Source of the DNA: an uncultured Lactobacillus sp.
GTDB taxonomy: Bacteria; Bacillota; Bacilli; Lactobacillales; Lactobacillaceae
NCBI RefSeq assembly: GCF_948948975.1
Contig: NZ_CARBVX010000008.1
Coordinates: forward strand, 1-64,000
DNA: 64,000 nucleotides
Direction: 5' to 3'
Shown: piece by piece, positions 8,449-18,689 of the stretch
How positions within the stretch are numbered: position 1 is the first letter of the stretch
Layout of the letters: each line of letters opens with the position of its first letter
Program-made: the position numbers and the translations under genes
The notes under the pieces: generated by a model
The model's database searches: none
The model's input: only the letters and a program-made list of their open reading frames with translations
Told to the model about the DNA's origin: nothing

Positions 8449-8667
8449 ATGAAAATTACATACCCATCTATTGATAAATTGCTGTCTCGAGTAAATTCTC
8501 GTTATTCTCTTTCAGTTTTAGCTGCTAAAAGAGCTCATGAGATTCAAGCAGGCGCTCCATTAGCTTTAAAACACTATAAGTCTGATAAAGCAGTGGGCGA
8601 AGCGCTTGAAGAAATTGCTGCTGGTAAAGTTACAATTGATCCTGAGCATCGTGAAGATATTGGCTAA
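8449..8667 (+). CDS. rpoZ: DNA-directed RNA polymerase subunit omega
   Basis: Omega subunit assists folding and assembly of the beta-prime subunit. The 72-residue protein has the family signature [17 protein letters not shown] (about 17-33) and the [15 protein letters not shown] helix. A strong AGGAGG site overlaps the end of gmk. The gmk-rpoZ pair is conserved; coaBC, which follows rpoZ in Bacillus, is absent and priA comes next after a terminator. Confidence 0.94.
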   Translation: MKITYPSIDKLLSRVNSRYSLSVLAAKRAHEIQAGAPLALKHYKSDKAVGEALEEIAAGKVTIDPEHREDIG

Positions 8668-8675
8668 AATCTTTT

Positions 8676-8704
8676 CCTTCATTGTTAATCAATGAAGGTT
8701 TTTT
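8676..8704 (+). terminator. Terminator after rpoZ
   Basis: CCTTCATTG and CAATGAAGG form a 9-bp stem with a TTAAT loop, followed by a run of T. The priA start is only 17 bases further, so no promoter fits between; likely a partial terminator. Confidence 0.85.
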
Positions 8705-8721
8705 AGTAGGTGATAAGATAA

Positions 8722-11118
8722 ATGATTGCGCAAGTTATTGTAGATGTAGCTGCTAAACAAACTGATCGAGTGTTTGAATATCATATTCCAAAGGAATTAA
8801 CTGATGTAGCTGTTGGATCAAGAGTGGTCGTTCCTTTTGGTCGACGAAAAGTACAAGGATTTGTAGTCGGAATCAGTGAAACAACTTCTTATACAGGAAA
8901 ATTAAAAGATTTGCTTGTTGTAATTGATGAATTGCCGCCACTTACGCCAGAATTAATTGCTCTCTCTAAAACTTTAGCTGATAAAATTTTTTCATATCGG
9001 ATTACAATTCTTCAGTCAATGTTACCACGCGTGATGAAGGCGAATTATCGGAAAATTCTAGTTCCCCTTACAGATGAAATTAAAGAAAATAATCTTTTTA
9101 AAGGTGAGCCGCTTGATTTAAATGAAGTTTCTGATCTTAAGACAATTGTAAAAATTAAAAAGCTTATAAAAAATAATCAAGCTAAGATCGAATATTTAGT
9201 TGAAAATAAAGCTAAGAAGAAGCAAGTAGCTATATATCTTTTGACTAAAACTAGGACAGAATATCAAGAGATTTTGAAAGGAATAAGAACAACAGCAAAA
9301 AATCAGCGAGCATTGCTTAATAATATCGTTGAAAAATATAGCGAATATCCAAAATTGGGTTCAAATATTGAATCTGAACTGGGAATCTCAAGTTCTACGT
9401 TACGATCAGCCGAAAAAAAGGGATGGCTTTTAAGAAAAGAGCAGGAGATTTATCGCGATCCATTAAAAGATTTTGAATCTAATACTGGTAAGCATTCAGT
9501 TAAATTAAATTCAGAACAATTAGACGCCTTAAATTCAATTGGGACTAGTATTAAGGAAAAAGAGGCTAAGACTTTTCTTCTTGAGGGAATTACTGGGAGT
9601 GGTAAAACTGAGGTGTATCTTCACGCTATCAGTATGGCTCTTGAGCAGAAGCGAAATGCATTGATGCTTGTTCCAGAGATTTCCCTAACTCCTCAAATGG
9701 TTAAACAAGTGAAGGAGCGTTTTGGAGATAATGTTGCTGTTTTACATAGTGGTTTATCTGAAGGTGAAAAGTATGATGAATGGCGACGAATTAGACGGGG
9801 AGAAGCTCAAGTTGTAGTAGGAGCTAGAAGTGCAATTTTTGCCCCTTTAAAAAATATTGGTTTAATAGTAATTGATGAAGAACATGAGTCTTCCTATAAG
9901 CAAAATGATACTCCTCGCTACCATGCACGTGATGTGGCTTTGCTGAGAAGTAAGTTTCACAATTGCCCAGTCGTTTTAGGAAGTGCAACGCCTTCTTTAG
10001 CAAGCCGGGCGCGGGCTCAAAAAGGAAGATATAAATTATTACGTCTAACTAAACGTGCTAACCAAAAGTCACTACCTAAAGTGAACCTGATAGACCTAAA
10101 AACTGTTGAATTTGCTGGTGGACAGTTTGACTTATCAATTCCCTTAGTAGATGCAATTAAAGAAAAAATAGCTAAAAAAGAACAGGTTATTTTACTTCTT
10201 AATCGTCGTGGCTTTGCTAGTTTTATGCTTTGTCGAAATTGTGGCTTTGTTTTAAAATGTCCAAATTGTGATATCTCGTTAACTTTGCATAAAGATACTG
10301 GACAGATGCAATGTCATTACTGCGGCCATAAGGAGCCAATTCCAAGAAAATGTCCAAATTGTCAGAGTAAAAAAATAAGATTTTTAGGTACAGGAACGCA
10401 AAAAGTTCAAGAAGAACTGGAAACTTTACTTCCTGATGCTAAAATCTTAAGAATGGATGTTGATACTACTAGACGTAAAGGAAGTTATAAGAAAATTCTT
10501 GATAGTTTTGGTAATCATCAAGCCGATATTCTATTAGGAACACAAATGATTGCTAAGGGATTAGATTTTCCAAATGTTACTTTGGTGGGAGTAATTAACG
10601 CTGACACAGCCTTATCTCTTCCAGATTTTAATTCTTCAGAAAAAACATTTGATTTACTGACCCAAGTAGCTGGGAGAGCTGGAAGAGCCGAAAAAGCTGG
10701 TAGAGTTATGATCCAAACTTATAATCCGGAAAATTATGCAATAAAACTAGCGCAAAATCAGGATTATGAGGGTTTTTATCAAAAAGAAATGCAGGTTAGA
10801 TTTCAGGGAAACTATCCACCATTTTTTTATACTACCTTAATTACTGTTGCATCAAAAAATGAACAGTCAGCTGCTAAAGAAGCATTCGTAATAAAAAGAA
10901 AATTAATGCGCGAGTTACATGCTCCAACTATTATTTTGGGGCCAACGCCAAGTAGTGTAGCCAAAATTAAAAATCAATATTATTACCAAATCTTGGTAAA
11001 ATATAAATATGAGCCTAAGTTGCATGATCTGCTTCATCAAATTCAAGATGATGCGCAATTAGCACAGAAACGTGGTTTAAATATATACATTGATAATGAA
11101 CCAGAGAGAATAATGTAA
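8722..11118 (+). CDS. priA: Primosomal protein N' (replication restart helicase PriA)
   Basis: 3'-5' superfamily 2 helicase that recognises stalled forks and reloads the replicative helicase. The N-terminal DNA-binding domain is at about residues 1-105. The helicase core has Walker A GITGSGKTE (about 289) and a DEEH box. A zinc region with paired CxxC motifs (CRNC, CPNC, CHYC, CPNC, about 504-550) and a GRAGRAEKAGR motif VI follow. 798 residues is normal. Ribosome site AGGTGATAAG precedes the ATG. It leads the priA-fmt-rsmB-prpC-prkC run. Confidence 0.96.
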   Translation: MIAQVIVDVAAKQTDRVFEYHIPKELTDVAVGSRVVVPFGRRKVQGFVVGISETTSYTGKLKDLLVVIDELPPLTPELIALSKTLADKIFSYRITILQSMLPRVMKANYRKILVPLTDEIKENNLFKGEPLDLNEVSDLKTIVKIKKLIKNNQAKIEYLVENKAKKKQVAIYLLTKTRTEYQEILKGIRTTAKNQRALLNNIVEKYSEYPKLGSNIESELGISSSTLRSAEKKGWLLRKEQEIYRDPLKDFESNTGKHSVKLNSEQLDALNSIGTSIKEKEAKTFLLEGITGSGKTEVYLHAISMALEQKRNALMLVPEISLTPQMVKQVKERFGDNVAVLHSGLSEGEKYDEWRRIRRGEAQVVVGARSAIFAPLKNIGLIVIDEEHESSYKQNDTPRYHARDVALLRSKFHNCPVVLGSATPSLASRARAQKGRYKLLRLTKRANQKSLPKVNLIDLKTVEFAGGQFDLSIPLVDAIKEKIAKKEQVILLLNRRGFASFMLCRNCGFVLKCPNCDISLTLHKDTGQMQCHYCGHKEPIPRKCPNCQSKKIRFLGTGTQKVQEELETLLPDAKILRMDVDTTRRKGSYKKILDSFGNHQADILLGTQMIAKGLDFPNVTLVGVINADTALSLPDFNSSEKTFDLLTQVAGRAGRAEKAGRVMIQTYNPENYAIKLAQNQDYEGFYQKEMQVRFQGNYPPFFYTTLITVASKNEQSAAKEAFVIKRKLMRELHAPTIILGPTPSSVAKIKNQYYYQILVKYKYEPKLHDLLHQIQDDAQLAQKRGLNIYIDNEPERIM

Positions 11119-11138
11119 GTTAGAAAGAAGTTGAATCT

Positions 11139-12083
11139 ATGTCATCAGTTATTTTTTTAGGAACCCCAAATTTTGGTAGTGTAGTTCTCCAGGGATTGAT
11201 TGATCAAGGATATGAAATTAAAGCAGTCGTTACTCAACCTGACAAGCGAGTTGGGCGTAAACAAGTAGTGCATCAATCTGCTGTTAAGGAAACAGCGTTG
11301 AAACATAATCTTCAAGTTTATCAACCTGCTAAATTGTCAGGATCAGAAGAACTTACAGAATTAATGAAAATTGAACCGGATTTTATTATTACCGCTGCGT
11401 ATGGGCAATTTTTGCCAACGAAGTTTTTGAAGTCAGCTAAAATAGCTCCAGTTAATGTTCATGGTTCTCTCCTTCCTAAGTATCGTGGTGGTGCGCCAAT
11501 TCAATATTCTGTTTTAAATGGGGATAAAGAGACTGGTATTACCATTATGGAGATGGTGAAAAAAATGGATGCAGGAGATATTTTTGCCCAAAAAGCTTTG
11601 CCAATTACAGATGAAGATACAAGTGGCACTTTATTTGATAAGTTAAGTATTTTGGGAAGAGATCTTCTCCTAGAAACTTTACCTAAGTTTATCAACGGTA
11701 CAATTACTCGGACTGCTCAGGATGAGGATAAGGTTGTCTTTTCCCCTAACATCTCTAAAGACCAAGAAAAGATAAATCTATCTATGACAGCTAAAGAAGC
11801 TAATAATCTAATTCGTGCCCTTAATCCTGATCCAGGCGCTTATTTGATGCTTGATGGGAAGAGATTCAAAGTTTGGAAAGCAAAACCATTGACTGAAAAG
11901 ACTAGTTTTCCAGCTGGAACTTTAGTTACTAATAAAAAGAAATTCGTAATTAGTATGGCTGATGGCAGTCAATTAGAATTGCTTGAAGTTCAGCCAACTG
12001 GTAAGAAGAAAATGAATATTAAAGATTATCTCAATGGTCAAGGTAGTCATTTTACAATTGGAGATAAGATAATTGATGAGTAA
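11139..12083 (+). CDS. fmt: Methionyl-tRNA formyltransferase
   Basis: Transfers formyl from 10-formyl-THF to initiator Met-tRNA. The N-terminal Rossmann domain carries the HGSLLPKYRGGAPIQ active-site segment (about residues 108-122), and a C-terminal OB-like domain binds tRNA. The 314-residue length is normal. It lies 20 bases after priA with an AGAAAG-type ribosome site and overlaps rsmB by 8 bases. The def gene that precedes fmt in Bacillus is not here. Confidence 0.95.
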   Translation: MSSVIFLGTPNFGSVVLQGLIDQGYEIKAVVTQPDKRVGRKQVVHQSAVKETALKHNLQVYQPAKLSGSEELTELMKIEPDFIITAAYGQFLPTKFLKSAKIAPVNVHGSLLPKYRGGAPIQYSVLNGDKETGITIMEMVKKMDAGDIFAQKALPITDEDTSGTLFDKLSILGRDLLLETLPKFINGTITRTAQDEDKVVFSPNISKDQEKINLSMTAKEANNLIRALNPDPGAYLMLDGKRFKVWKAKPLTEKTSFPAGTLVTNKKKFVISMADGSQLELLEVQPTGKKKMNIKDYLNGQGSHFTIGDKIIDE

Positions 12084-13392
12084 TGCAAGAACGGTTGCTT
12101 TAGAGACTTTGATCAAAGTTTTTAATCAAAAAAGCTATTCTAATATTGCTTTAAACAATGAACTAACAAAACATGATTTAAAGCCAGCTGATAAGGCCTT
12201 AGCTACTAGAATTGTATATGGTACAATTCAATATAAAATATTTTTAGAGTATCAATTAAAGCCGTTAATTAAAACAAAACTACGCGACAGTTTTTTAAAA
12301 CCGCTTCTTTTAATGTCAGCTTACCAGTACTTTTTCTTAGAGAAAGTACCAGCAAATGCGATTTTTGATGAGGCAAACAAGCTTGCTAAAAAATATAGTA
12401 AGAGAAATAGTGGGAGTTATAAGCTGGTTAACGGAATTTTGCGTGCTTTAGAGCGTCAAGGTAAAATTTTGCCACCAACTAATGATATAGTTGAATATTT
12501 AAGTATTAAAGAGAGCTTCCCTAAATGGTTAGTAGAATATTTATTAGATCATTTTGGTGAAGATAAAACAAAAGAAATTTTAGTACGAAGTAATCAGCCT
12601 GCTGCTAACTCAATTAGAATGACTACAAAAGAGTCAGACTTTGGAGAAATCAAAGAAGAGTTAAAAAAAGATACTTTTAATTTTGAAGAATCCAGTTTAA
12701 CTCCGCATAATTTAAATCTTAATAAAGGTGGAGTAGCGCAAACAGATCTATTTAAAAATGGAAAAATTACTATTCAAGATGCTGCTGCGTCGCTTGCTGT
12801 AGATGCGTTTGATTTTAAGGGTAATGAACAAGTATTAGATGCATGCAGTGCTCCTGGTGGTAAGACTGCTCAAATCGCTGAAAACCTAACAACAGGCAGT
12901 GTAGTTGCTTTAGATATCCATGAGAATAAACTAAAGCTTGTAAGAAATGCAGCTGAGCGTCTTCACGTTAGTGATAAAGTAAAGACAAAGGCTTTAGATG
13001 CACGAAAGGCGAAAGAATATTTTAATCAAGGACAATTTGATAAAATTTTAGTAGATGCGCCTTGCTCTGGTTTAGGTTTAATTAGACGAAAGCCGGAGAT
13101 TAGATATGAAAAATCATTAAATGATATTAAAAATTTAGCAAAAATTCAGTTAGCTATTTTGGAAAGCGTGAGTGGACTTTTAGCTAAGGGAGGCGAATTG
13201 GTTTACTCAACTTGTACCATCAGCTATGAAGAAGATGAAGGAGTAGTTAAGCAATTTCTAAAATTGCATCCCGATTTTGAGTTGATACCAGTTCAAGTAG
13301 GAAAGCTTCCTAAGCAAGAAATGGTACGTATTTTTCCAAGTAGTGACGGCAGTGACGGATTTTTTATTGCAAAATTAAAAAAACGAGGGTAA
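12076..13392 (+). CDS. rsmB: 16S rRNA (cytosine-967-C5)-methyltransferase RsmB
   Basis: Makes m5C967 in 16S rRNA. A NusB-like RNA-binding domain (about residues 1-130) precedes the Rossmann catalytic domain with SAM motif LDACSAPGGKTAQIAE (about 255-270) and the two cysteine motifs APCSGLGLIRRKPE and YSTCT. I start at ATG 12076 with GGAGATAAG upstream; an in-frame TTG at 12073 is less likely. About 438 residues. It overlaps the end of fmt, indicating coupling. Confidence 0.94.
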   Translation: MSNARTVALETLIKVFNQKSYSNIALNNELTKHDLKPADKALATRIVYGTIQYKIFLEYQLKPLIKTKLRDSFLKPLLLMSAYQYFFLEKVPANAIFDEANKLAKKYSKRNSGSYKLVNGILRALERQGKILPPTNDIVEYLSIKESFPKWLVEYLLDHFGEDKTKEILVRSNQPAANSIRMTTKESDFGEIKEELKKDTFNFEESSLTPHNLNLNKGGVAQTDLFKNGKITIQDAAASLAVDAFDFKGNEQVLDACSAPGGKTAQIAENLTTGSVVALDIHENKLKLVRNAAERLHVSDKVKTKALDARKAKEYFNQGQFDKILVDAPCSGLGLIRRKPEIRYEKSLNDIKNLAKIQLAILESVSGLLAKGGELVYSTCTISYEEDEGVVKQFLKLHPDFELIPVQVGKLPKQEMVRIFPSSDGSDGFFIAKLKKRG

Positions 13393-13398
13393 ATAATT

Positions 13399-14151
13399 TT
13401 GATTAAAACAGCATTTGCTTCAAGTATTGGTAGAGTCCGAGAAACTAATCAGGACTTTGTAAAGGTATTTAAAAATCAAAATAATATTATTATGGGGATC
13501 GTTTGTGACGGTATGGGTGGCCACCAAGGAGGAGATGTTGCCTCAACGATGGCAGTTAGTCATTTAGGTCATAATTTTGAAAAGACCGATTTTACCGATC
13601 CGGACTTAGCTCAAAAATGGTTAACTGTACAATTAAGATTAGAAAATGAAACCATCTTAAATACAGCCGATCGTTTTTCTGATCTAAATGGAATGGGCAC
13701 CACAATAGTTTTAGCAATTGCCTTTACTGAAAAGATCTTAATTGCCCATCTGGGTGACTCACGTTGTTATCTCTATGGGGGTAATGAATTTAAGCAAATT
13801 ACTGAGGATCATTCTTTAGTTCATGAATTAGTTAAAATGGGTCAAATTACTGAGCAACAGGCTCGAAATCATCCTCAAAAAAATATTATTACTGAAACTT
13901 TAGGAGTCTCAAGTACTGTAAACCCAGAATTTGATATTCTTGAAGTTCATGCTGGTGATATTTTTCTGCTTTGTACCGATGGATTAACAAATTCGTTAAC
14001 TGATCCTCAAATTCAACAAATCCTTGCCACTAAAAATTTAAGTTTAAAAGAGCGTTGTAATAAACTTATTAATGAAGCTAATCGTTTAGGTGGTGGAGAT
14101 AATATTACTGTTTGTTTGCTTGCCTATGTAGAAAAGGATGGTGACAAATAG
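13399..14151 (+). CDS. prpC: PP2C-family serine/threonine phosphatase (Stp/PrpC)
   Basis: Metal-dependent phosphatase that reverses phosphorylation by the PASTA kinase encoded 2 bases downstream. It shows PP2C motifs in order: ETNQDF (about 15-20), VCDGMGGHQGGD with metal-binding aspartate (about 36-47), HLGDSRCYLY, CTDGLTNSL and GGGDNITV. 250 residues is typical. It starts with TTG, with GAGGG 9 bases upstream inside the end of rsmB. The pair controls cell-wall and division processes in relatives. Confidence 0.94.
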   Translation: MIKTAFASSIGRVRETNQDFVKVFKNQNNIIMGIVCDGMGGHQGGDVASTMAVSHLGHNFEKTDFTDPDLAQKWLTVQLRLENETILNTADRFSDLNGMGTTIVLAIAFTEKILIAHLGDSRCYLYGGNEFKQITEDHSLVHELVKMGQITEQQARNHPQKNIITETLGVSSTVNPEFDILEVHAGDIFLLCTDGLTNSLTDPQIQQILATKNLSLKERCNKLINEANRLGGGDNITVCLLAYVEKDGDK

Positions 14152-14153
14152 CA

Positions 14154-16142
14154 ATGGAGAAAGGCCATTTGCTTGGTGGTCGCTATAAGATTATCTCTGT
14201 TTTAGGCGAAGGCGGAATGGCTAATGTTTATTTAGCTGAAGACATTATTCTGCAAAGAAAAGTTGCAGTTAAAGTTTTGCGACTAGATTTGCAAAAGGAT
14301 CCTCAAACTATTCAACGTTTCCAAAGAGAGGCACTTTCTACTAGTGAATTAAGTCATCCGCATATTGTTTCGATTCTTGACGTAGGAACAGACGGAAATT
14401 GTCATTATTTAGTAATGGATTATGTGGATGGATCTGATTTGGAAGAATATATCCAACATAATAATCCAATTCCTTTGCCTAAAGTAATTGATATCATGGA
14501 TCAAATATTAAGTGCCGTTGCATTGGCGCATAAGCACAATGTGATACATCGCGACTTAAAACCACAAAATATTTTAATGGATAAAAAAGGCAATATTAAA
14601 ATTGTGGATTTTGGTATTGCAATTGCTTTAAATCAAAGTAATATGACGCAAACCAATACTGCAATGGGATCAGTGCATTATATGTCGCCTGAACAAGCCC
14701 GGGGCAGTATGGCAACAAAACAATCGGATATCTATTCCTTAGGAATAATTCTCTACAAATTATTGACTGGTACAGTTCCTTTTACTGGAGAAAATGCTGT
14801 TGCAGTTGCTCTGAAGCATTTCCAAGAAAAGACACCATCTTTAAGAGATAAAAATCCTAACGTTCCACAAGCTTTAGAAAATGTTGTTTTTAAAGCTACA
14901 GCAAAAGATCCTCGGGATCGTTATAAATCTGCTTTAGAAATGAAGGCGGACTTGGATACGTGTCTTGATCCAAAGCGTAAGGATGAGCAGATTTTTAAGC
15001 CAGAGTATGATCCGTCTACTGATGAAACAATTGTTGTTCCTCCTCTTGAAGGAAGCGTTCATAATAAAGATCATGAAGGGCAGGCAAAGGAAGAACCTAA
15101 AGAAGAAAAAAAGAGTCTATTTAAAAATCTGAAGGGTCATAAATGGTGGTGGTTAGGAGCGATAATTGCATTTTGTGTAATTATGGTAATTCTGTTCTTT
15201 GCGCTTGGCAGAAAAGATATGGTAGATATTCCTAATATTAATCGGATGAGTCAGACGGAGGCTAAAAAATCTCTTCAATCTTCTAATTTAAAAGTTGGAA
15301 AAATTACTTATGAATATTCTGATAGTGTTCCAAAAGGAGAAGTCATTAGGACAGACCCTCCGATTGGATCTCAGATAAAAGATGGACAAAAGGTTAACTT
15401 AGTTTTATCTCGAGGTAGTCATCTTGTTGAAATGCCAAATGTAATTGGAGAGTCTTATACCGCTGCACGAAAACAGTTAGTTAAACTAGGTTTTACTGTT
15501 ACTAAAACTGAAGAATACTCTCCTAGTCCTAAAAAACAGGTTAATGCTCAAGATATTGAACCAGGCCAGGAAGTAAATCCTAATAAATCGACAGTAACCT
15601 TGTTGGTCTCAAAGGGACCTAGTTCGGCGAGTAGTGCCCGATCTAGACGATATACAATAAAATTAAGAGATATTGTAGGATATTCATTGAAAGGTGCCCG
15701 AGATTATGCTCGGGAACATCACTTATCACTTAAAGTTGAAGAAGAAGATTCAGATGGTGAAAATGATGGCACAGTTTTACGCCAATCGCCAGAATCAGGT
15801 ACTGAGATGAATTCAGGAGATACGTTAACAGTAGTAGTAGCAAAAGTTAAGAAAAACGATTCTACTGATACTTCAAGCAGTTCAACTACTACCACTACTG
15901 TTACAAAATCTTATACTATTAATTATCCAGGAAGTGCTGATCAAAGCGGATCAGAAAAAAAGCCTGATCATATTCAGGTATATGTTTCTGATGATGGACA
16001 TTCAATTAATAATATTTACAAAGACATGAATATTACTTCTGAACAGACTTTTACCATTCCGTTTAAGTTAAGCAAAAAAAATGGACATATAAAAATATTG
16101 CGAAATGGTGAAACGATTTTAGATGAGGACGTTAATAAATAA
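14154..16142 (+). CDS. prkC: PASTA-domain serine/threonine protein kinase (PrkC/Stk)
   Basis: Membrane kinase sensing muropeptides or lipid II through external PASTA repeats. Kinase domain at about residues 1-270: glycine loop GEGGMANV (18-25), K40, HRDLKPQN (132-139), DFG (152-154), and an activation loop rich in Thr. One membrane helix at about 331-352 is followed by three PASTA repeats (about 355-570). A Ser/Thr-rich linker (about 572-592) leads to an extra, presumably beta-rich C-terminal segment of about 70 residues. 662 residues. It overlaps rsgA by one base. Confidence 0.95.
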   Translation: MEKGHLLGGRYKIISVLGEGGMANVYLAEDIILQRKVAVKVLRLDLQKDPQTIQRFQREALSTSELSHPHIVSILDVGTDGNCHYLVMDYVDGSDLEEYIQHNNPIPLPKVIDIMDQILSAVALAHKHNVIHRDLKPQNILMDKKGNIKIVDFGIAIALNQSNMTQTNTAMGSVHYMSPEQARGSMATKQSDIYSLGIILYKLLTGTVPFTGENAVAVALKHFQEKTPSLRDKNPNVPQALENVVFKATAKDPRDRYKSALEMKADLDTCLDPKRKDEQIFKPEYDPSTDETIVVPPLEGSVHNKDHEGQAKEEPKEEKKSLFKNLKGHKWWWLGAIIAFCVIMVILFFALGRKDMVDIPNINRMSQTEAKKSLQSSNLKVGKITYEYSDSVPKGEVIRTDPPIGSQIKDGQKVNLVLSRGSHLVEMPNVIGESYTAARKQLVKLGFTVTKTEEYSPSPKKQVNAQDIEPGQEVNPNKSTVTLLVSKGPSSASSARSRRYTIKLRDIVGYSLKGARDYAREHHLSLKVEEEDSDGENDGTVLRQSPESGTEMNSGDTLTVVVAKVKKNDSTDTSSSSTTTTTVTKSYTINYPGSADQSGSEKKPDHIQVYVSDDGHSINNIYKDMNITSEQTFTIPFKLSKKNGHIKILRNGETILDEDVNK

Positions 16143-17035
16143 TGAAAAAAGCAGAAGGAACGATTATTAGTGCTATCTCAGGCTACTATGATGTCGAAAT
16201 TGATAATAAAGTAGTTAGAACGAGAGCACGGGGAGTTTTTAGAGATCGTAAACAAAAGCCGCTGGTAGGAGATAGAGTAGTAGTTCAATTAGATGAGCAA
16301 GGAATGAACTATTTAATTGAAATATTACCACGCATTAATGAAATAGGACGCCCAGCGGTGGCAAATGTATCTAGAGTATTATTAGTAATTTCTGCTGTTG
16401 AGCCTGACTTTTCACTTGAATTATTAGATAGATATTTAACCTTTTTTGCTTGGAAAAATGTTGGCGTAGTCATTTATTTGTCAAAAGCGGATATTACTCC
16501 TTCTGAAAGAGTAAAAGAGATTCAAACTAAGTTAGAATACTACCAAAGAATTGGTTATCCTGTTTTTGAAGATGCAAAAAAACTGGAAGATGAGCTTCCA
16601 AAAATGATCGATAAAGATCAGATTTGGACCTTAGCTGGGCAATCCGGTGCTGGCAAATCAACATTATTAAATAAGCTAGAGAGTGAAGCAAAGCAAGCAA
16701 CAGGAGCAATTTCAACTGCTTTAAATCGTGGAAAACATACGACAAGACAAGTAACACTATTTAAATATGGCACTGGCTTTATTGCTGATACTCCGGGTTT
16801 TTCAGCAATTGATCTCTTTAAGATCAAAGTTGATGATCTAAGAAATTATTTTTATGATTTAAAAGAAGTAAGTGAAAAATGCAAATTTAGAGGTTGCCAG
16901 CATATTAAAGAGCCTGGTTGCGAGGTTAAAAAACTTGTAGAAGAAGGTAAAATAGCTCGCAGTCGTTATGAATCTTATTTAAAAATTAGACAAGAAATTT
17001 CTGACAATAGAATGCCAGAGTATTTAAAGAAATAG
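16142..17035 (+). CDS. rsgA: Ribosome small subunit-dependent GTPase RsgA
   Basis: Circularly permuted GTPase that acts late in 30S maturation. An N-terminal OB fold (about 1-70) is followed by the GTPase domain, with G1 GQSGAGKST (about 166-174) after the G4 motif, and DTPG G3. The C-terminal zinc site has Cys, Cys, His, Cys in [14 protein letters not shown] (about 246-259). 297 residues is normal. In B. subtilis the homologue is a PrkC substrate, matching its place after the kinase. Confidence 0.95.
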   Translation: MKKAEGTIISAISGYYDVEIDNKVVRTRARGVFRDRKQKPLVGDRVVVQLDEQGMNYLIEILPRINEIGRPAVANVSRVLLVISAVEPDFSLELLDRYLTFFAWKNVGVVIYLSKADITPSERVKEIQTKLEYYQRIGYPVFEDAKKLEDELPKMIDKDQIWTLAGQSGAGKSTLLNKLESEAKQATGAISTALNRGKHTTRQVTLFKYGTGFIADTPGFSAIDLFKIKVDDLRNYFYDLKEVSEKCKFRGCQHIKEPGCEVKKLVEEGKIARSRYESYLKIRQEISDNRMPEYLKK

Positions 17036-17043
17036 GTGAAACT

Positions 17044-17694
17044 ATGATAGCACCATCAATTTTGAATGCAGATAATATGCATTTAAGTCGCGATATTAAA
17101 GCCGCTATTGAAAGCGGTATAGATAGATTCCATATTGATATTATGGATGGACACTTTGTACCTAATTTGTCATATGGACCAGAATTGGTAAAAGACTTTA
17201 AGCGATCTTTTCCGTTAACAGATGCTGAAATTCATTTAATGAGTAATGACTTAGAAACGACATTGCCTCTCTTTGTAGAAGCTGGATGTGATCTTTTAGA
17301 ATTTCATTATGAAGCAACTGATAATCCTGAATATTGGCTAAAATATTTAAAAGATAATAATGTTCGATGTGGAATGGCAATCAATCCGTCTACACCAGTA
17401 CAAAAATTACAACCATTTTTAAAAGAATTAGATCAAGTGCTTTTGATGACAGTAAAACCTGGTTTCGGTGGGCAAAAGTTTGAAGAAGAGTCAGTTGAGC
17501 GTTTGGTTGAACTTAAGAACATGATTGAAGCAGAGAATTTAAGTGTATCAATTGAAGTTGATGGTGGGATTGAGCCTAAGACTTTAAAGCTTACTAGGGA
17601 TGCTGGAGCAACAATTTTTGTCGCTGGTTCTTATATTTTTAAAAATGGAAGTATTGCAGATCAAGTTATGAAATTAAAAAAAGAAGATAAATGA
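17044..17694 (+). CDS. rpe: Ribulose-phosphate 3-epimerase
   Basis: Interconverts ribulose-5-phosphate and xylulose-5-phosphate in pentose phosphate metabolism. TIM-barrel protein of 216 residues with the metal-binding motif HIDIMDGHFVPN (about 31-42), EIHLM, the phosphate loop VKPGFGGQKF and the VDGGI motif. AGGTGAAAC precedes the ATG. The gene overlaps thiN by 4 bases. The rsgA-rpe-thiN order is conserved in Firmicutes. Confidence 0.95.
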   Translation: MIAPSILNADNMHLSRDIKAAIESGIDRFHIDIMDGHFVPNLSYGPELVKDFKRSFPLTDAEIHLMSNDLETTLPLFVEAGCDLLEFHYEATDNPEYWLKYLKDNNVRCGMAINPSTPVQKLQPFLKELDQVLLMTVKPGFGGQKFEEESVERLVELKNMIEAENLSVSIEVDGGIEPKTLKLTRDAGATIFVAGSYIFKNGSIADQVMKLKKEDK

Positions 17695-18359
17695 GAGCAA
17701 TTGCATTATTAGGTGGTCCAAAAGAAGAATGGCCACATAATTTAGCCACTAAAATTAAAGAAGCACGTAAAAAAGGCGCCCTAATTATGGCTAGTGATCG
17801 GGGTAGCCTTTTTTTATTAGAGTTAGGAATAGTACCTGACGTTGCCTTAGGAGACTATGATTCATTAACTGTTGATGAAAGAGAAATCGTTGAAAGCAAA
17901 GTTAAGGATATGCGCTATTCGAATCCAATCAAAGATTTTACGGATTCTGAAATGCTGTTTTATGCCGCATTTGTCGATTATCGAGTTGACAGCTTAACGG
18001 TATATGGAGCAACTGGAGGAAGATTGGATCATTTTTTTGTTAACATGTATGCTATTATGAAAGCGCCATTTGATAGATTTAAAGAAAAAATTGAATTTAT
18101 TGATAAGAAAAATGTTATCCGCTTTTTTGGAAAAGGACATCACATCCTTCCTTATGAAGCTGACTATAAATATTTGGGAATTGGAACTTTAACAGGAGCT
18201 AAAAATTTTAGTATTAAAAATGCGAGATATGATTTACAGCCCATAGATTTATTGGTACCGACAGTTTATTCATCAAATGAATATTTGAATAGGCAAGCAA
18301 TAGAGATTTCTTGTGAGTCGGGAACATTAATTGTAATAAATAGTCGAGATAAAAAATAA
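17691..18359 (+). CDS. thiN: Thiamine pyrophosphokinase
   Basis: Transfers pyrophosphate from ATP to thiamine, giving the cofactor TPP; needed when thiamine is imported. The 222-residue protein has the N-terminal catalytic Rossmann-like domain with ASDRGSLFLLELGIVPDVALGDYDS (about 34-58, described by its D-rich GDYDS motif) and YGATGGRLDH (about 104-113), then a beta-sandwich thiamine-binding domain. The start ATG overlaps the rpe stop (ATGA). It ends the priA-thiN run before a strong terminator. Confidence 0.92.
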   Translation: MRAIALLGGPKEEWPHNLATKIKEARKKGALIMASDRGSLFLLELGIVPDVALGDYDSLTVDEREIVESKVKDMRYSNPIKDFTDSEMLFYAAFVDYRVDSLTVYGATGGRLDHFFVNMYAIMKAPFDRFKEKIEFIDKKNVIRFFGKGHHILPYEADYKYLGIGTLTGAKNFSIKNARYDLQPIDLLVPTVYSSNEYLNRQAIEISCESGTLIVINSRDKK

Positions 18360-18395
18360 AAGGGATCAAGATTAATCTTGATCCCTTTTATTTTT
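18358..18395. terminator. Bidirectional terminator between thiN and rpmB
   Basis: Near-perfect palindrome: AAAAGGGATCAAGAT (from 18358) pairs with ATCTTGATCCCTTTT (to 18389), followed by more T. It lies between convergent genes and has A and T tracts on both sides. Confidence 0.9.
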
Positions 18396-18404
18396 ACTTC
18401 TTAA

Positions 18405-18590
18405 TTAGACACGTTTAACCTTACCGGATTTCAAAGCGCGAGCGGATACCCAAACACGCTTTGGCTTACCGTCAACAAGGATGCGAACTTTTTGAAGGTT
18501 TGGCTTCCATGAACGCCGCACGGAGTTCAAAGCCTTTGAACGCTTGTTACCAAAGACCGTCTTGCGGCCAGTAATAATGTCTTTTGCCAT
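18405..18590 (-). CDS. rpmB: 50S ribosomal protein L28
   Basis: 61-residue basic ribosomal protein starting [18 protein letters not shown], as in Firmicutes L28 (zinc-free form; no CxxC pairs). The start is the ATG at 18590-18588 because GGAGGG lies 10 bases upstream; a longer in-frame upstream reading is not a real extension. It is transcribed from its own minus-strand promoter, divergent from the Asp23-family gene at 18761, the same arrangement as in B. subtilis rpmB/yloU. Confidence 0.95.
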   Translation of the reverse strand: MAKDIITGRKTVFGNKRSKALNSVRRSWKPNLQKVRILVDGKPKRVWVSARALKSGKVKRV

Positions 18591-18630
18591 TTGTGCTAAA
18601 CCCTCCTTTATGTTGTTGTAGTACTTATCT

Positions 18631-18659
18631 AATTTATCACAGCTTTTAGAATTGTGCAA
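18631..18659 (-). promoter_or_regulatory. rpmB promoter
   Basis: On the minus strand TTGCAC (18659-18654) and TAAATT (18636-18631) are separated by 17 bases, about 40 bases upstream of the rpmB start. Confidence 0.65.
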
Positions 18660-18689
18660 TATTGTCTTTCCATTTTCTATAAACTAACA

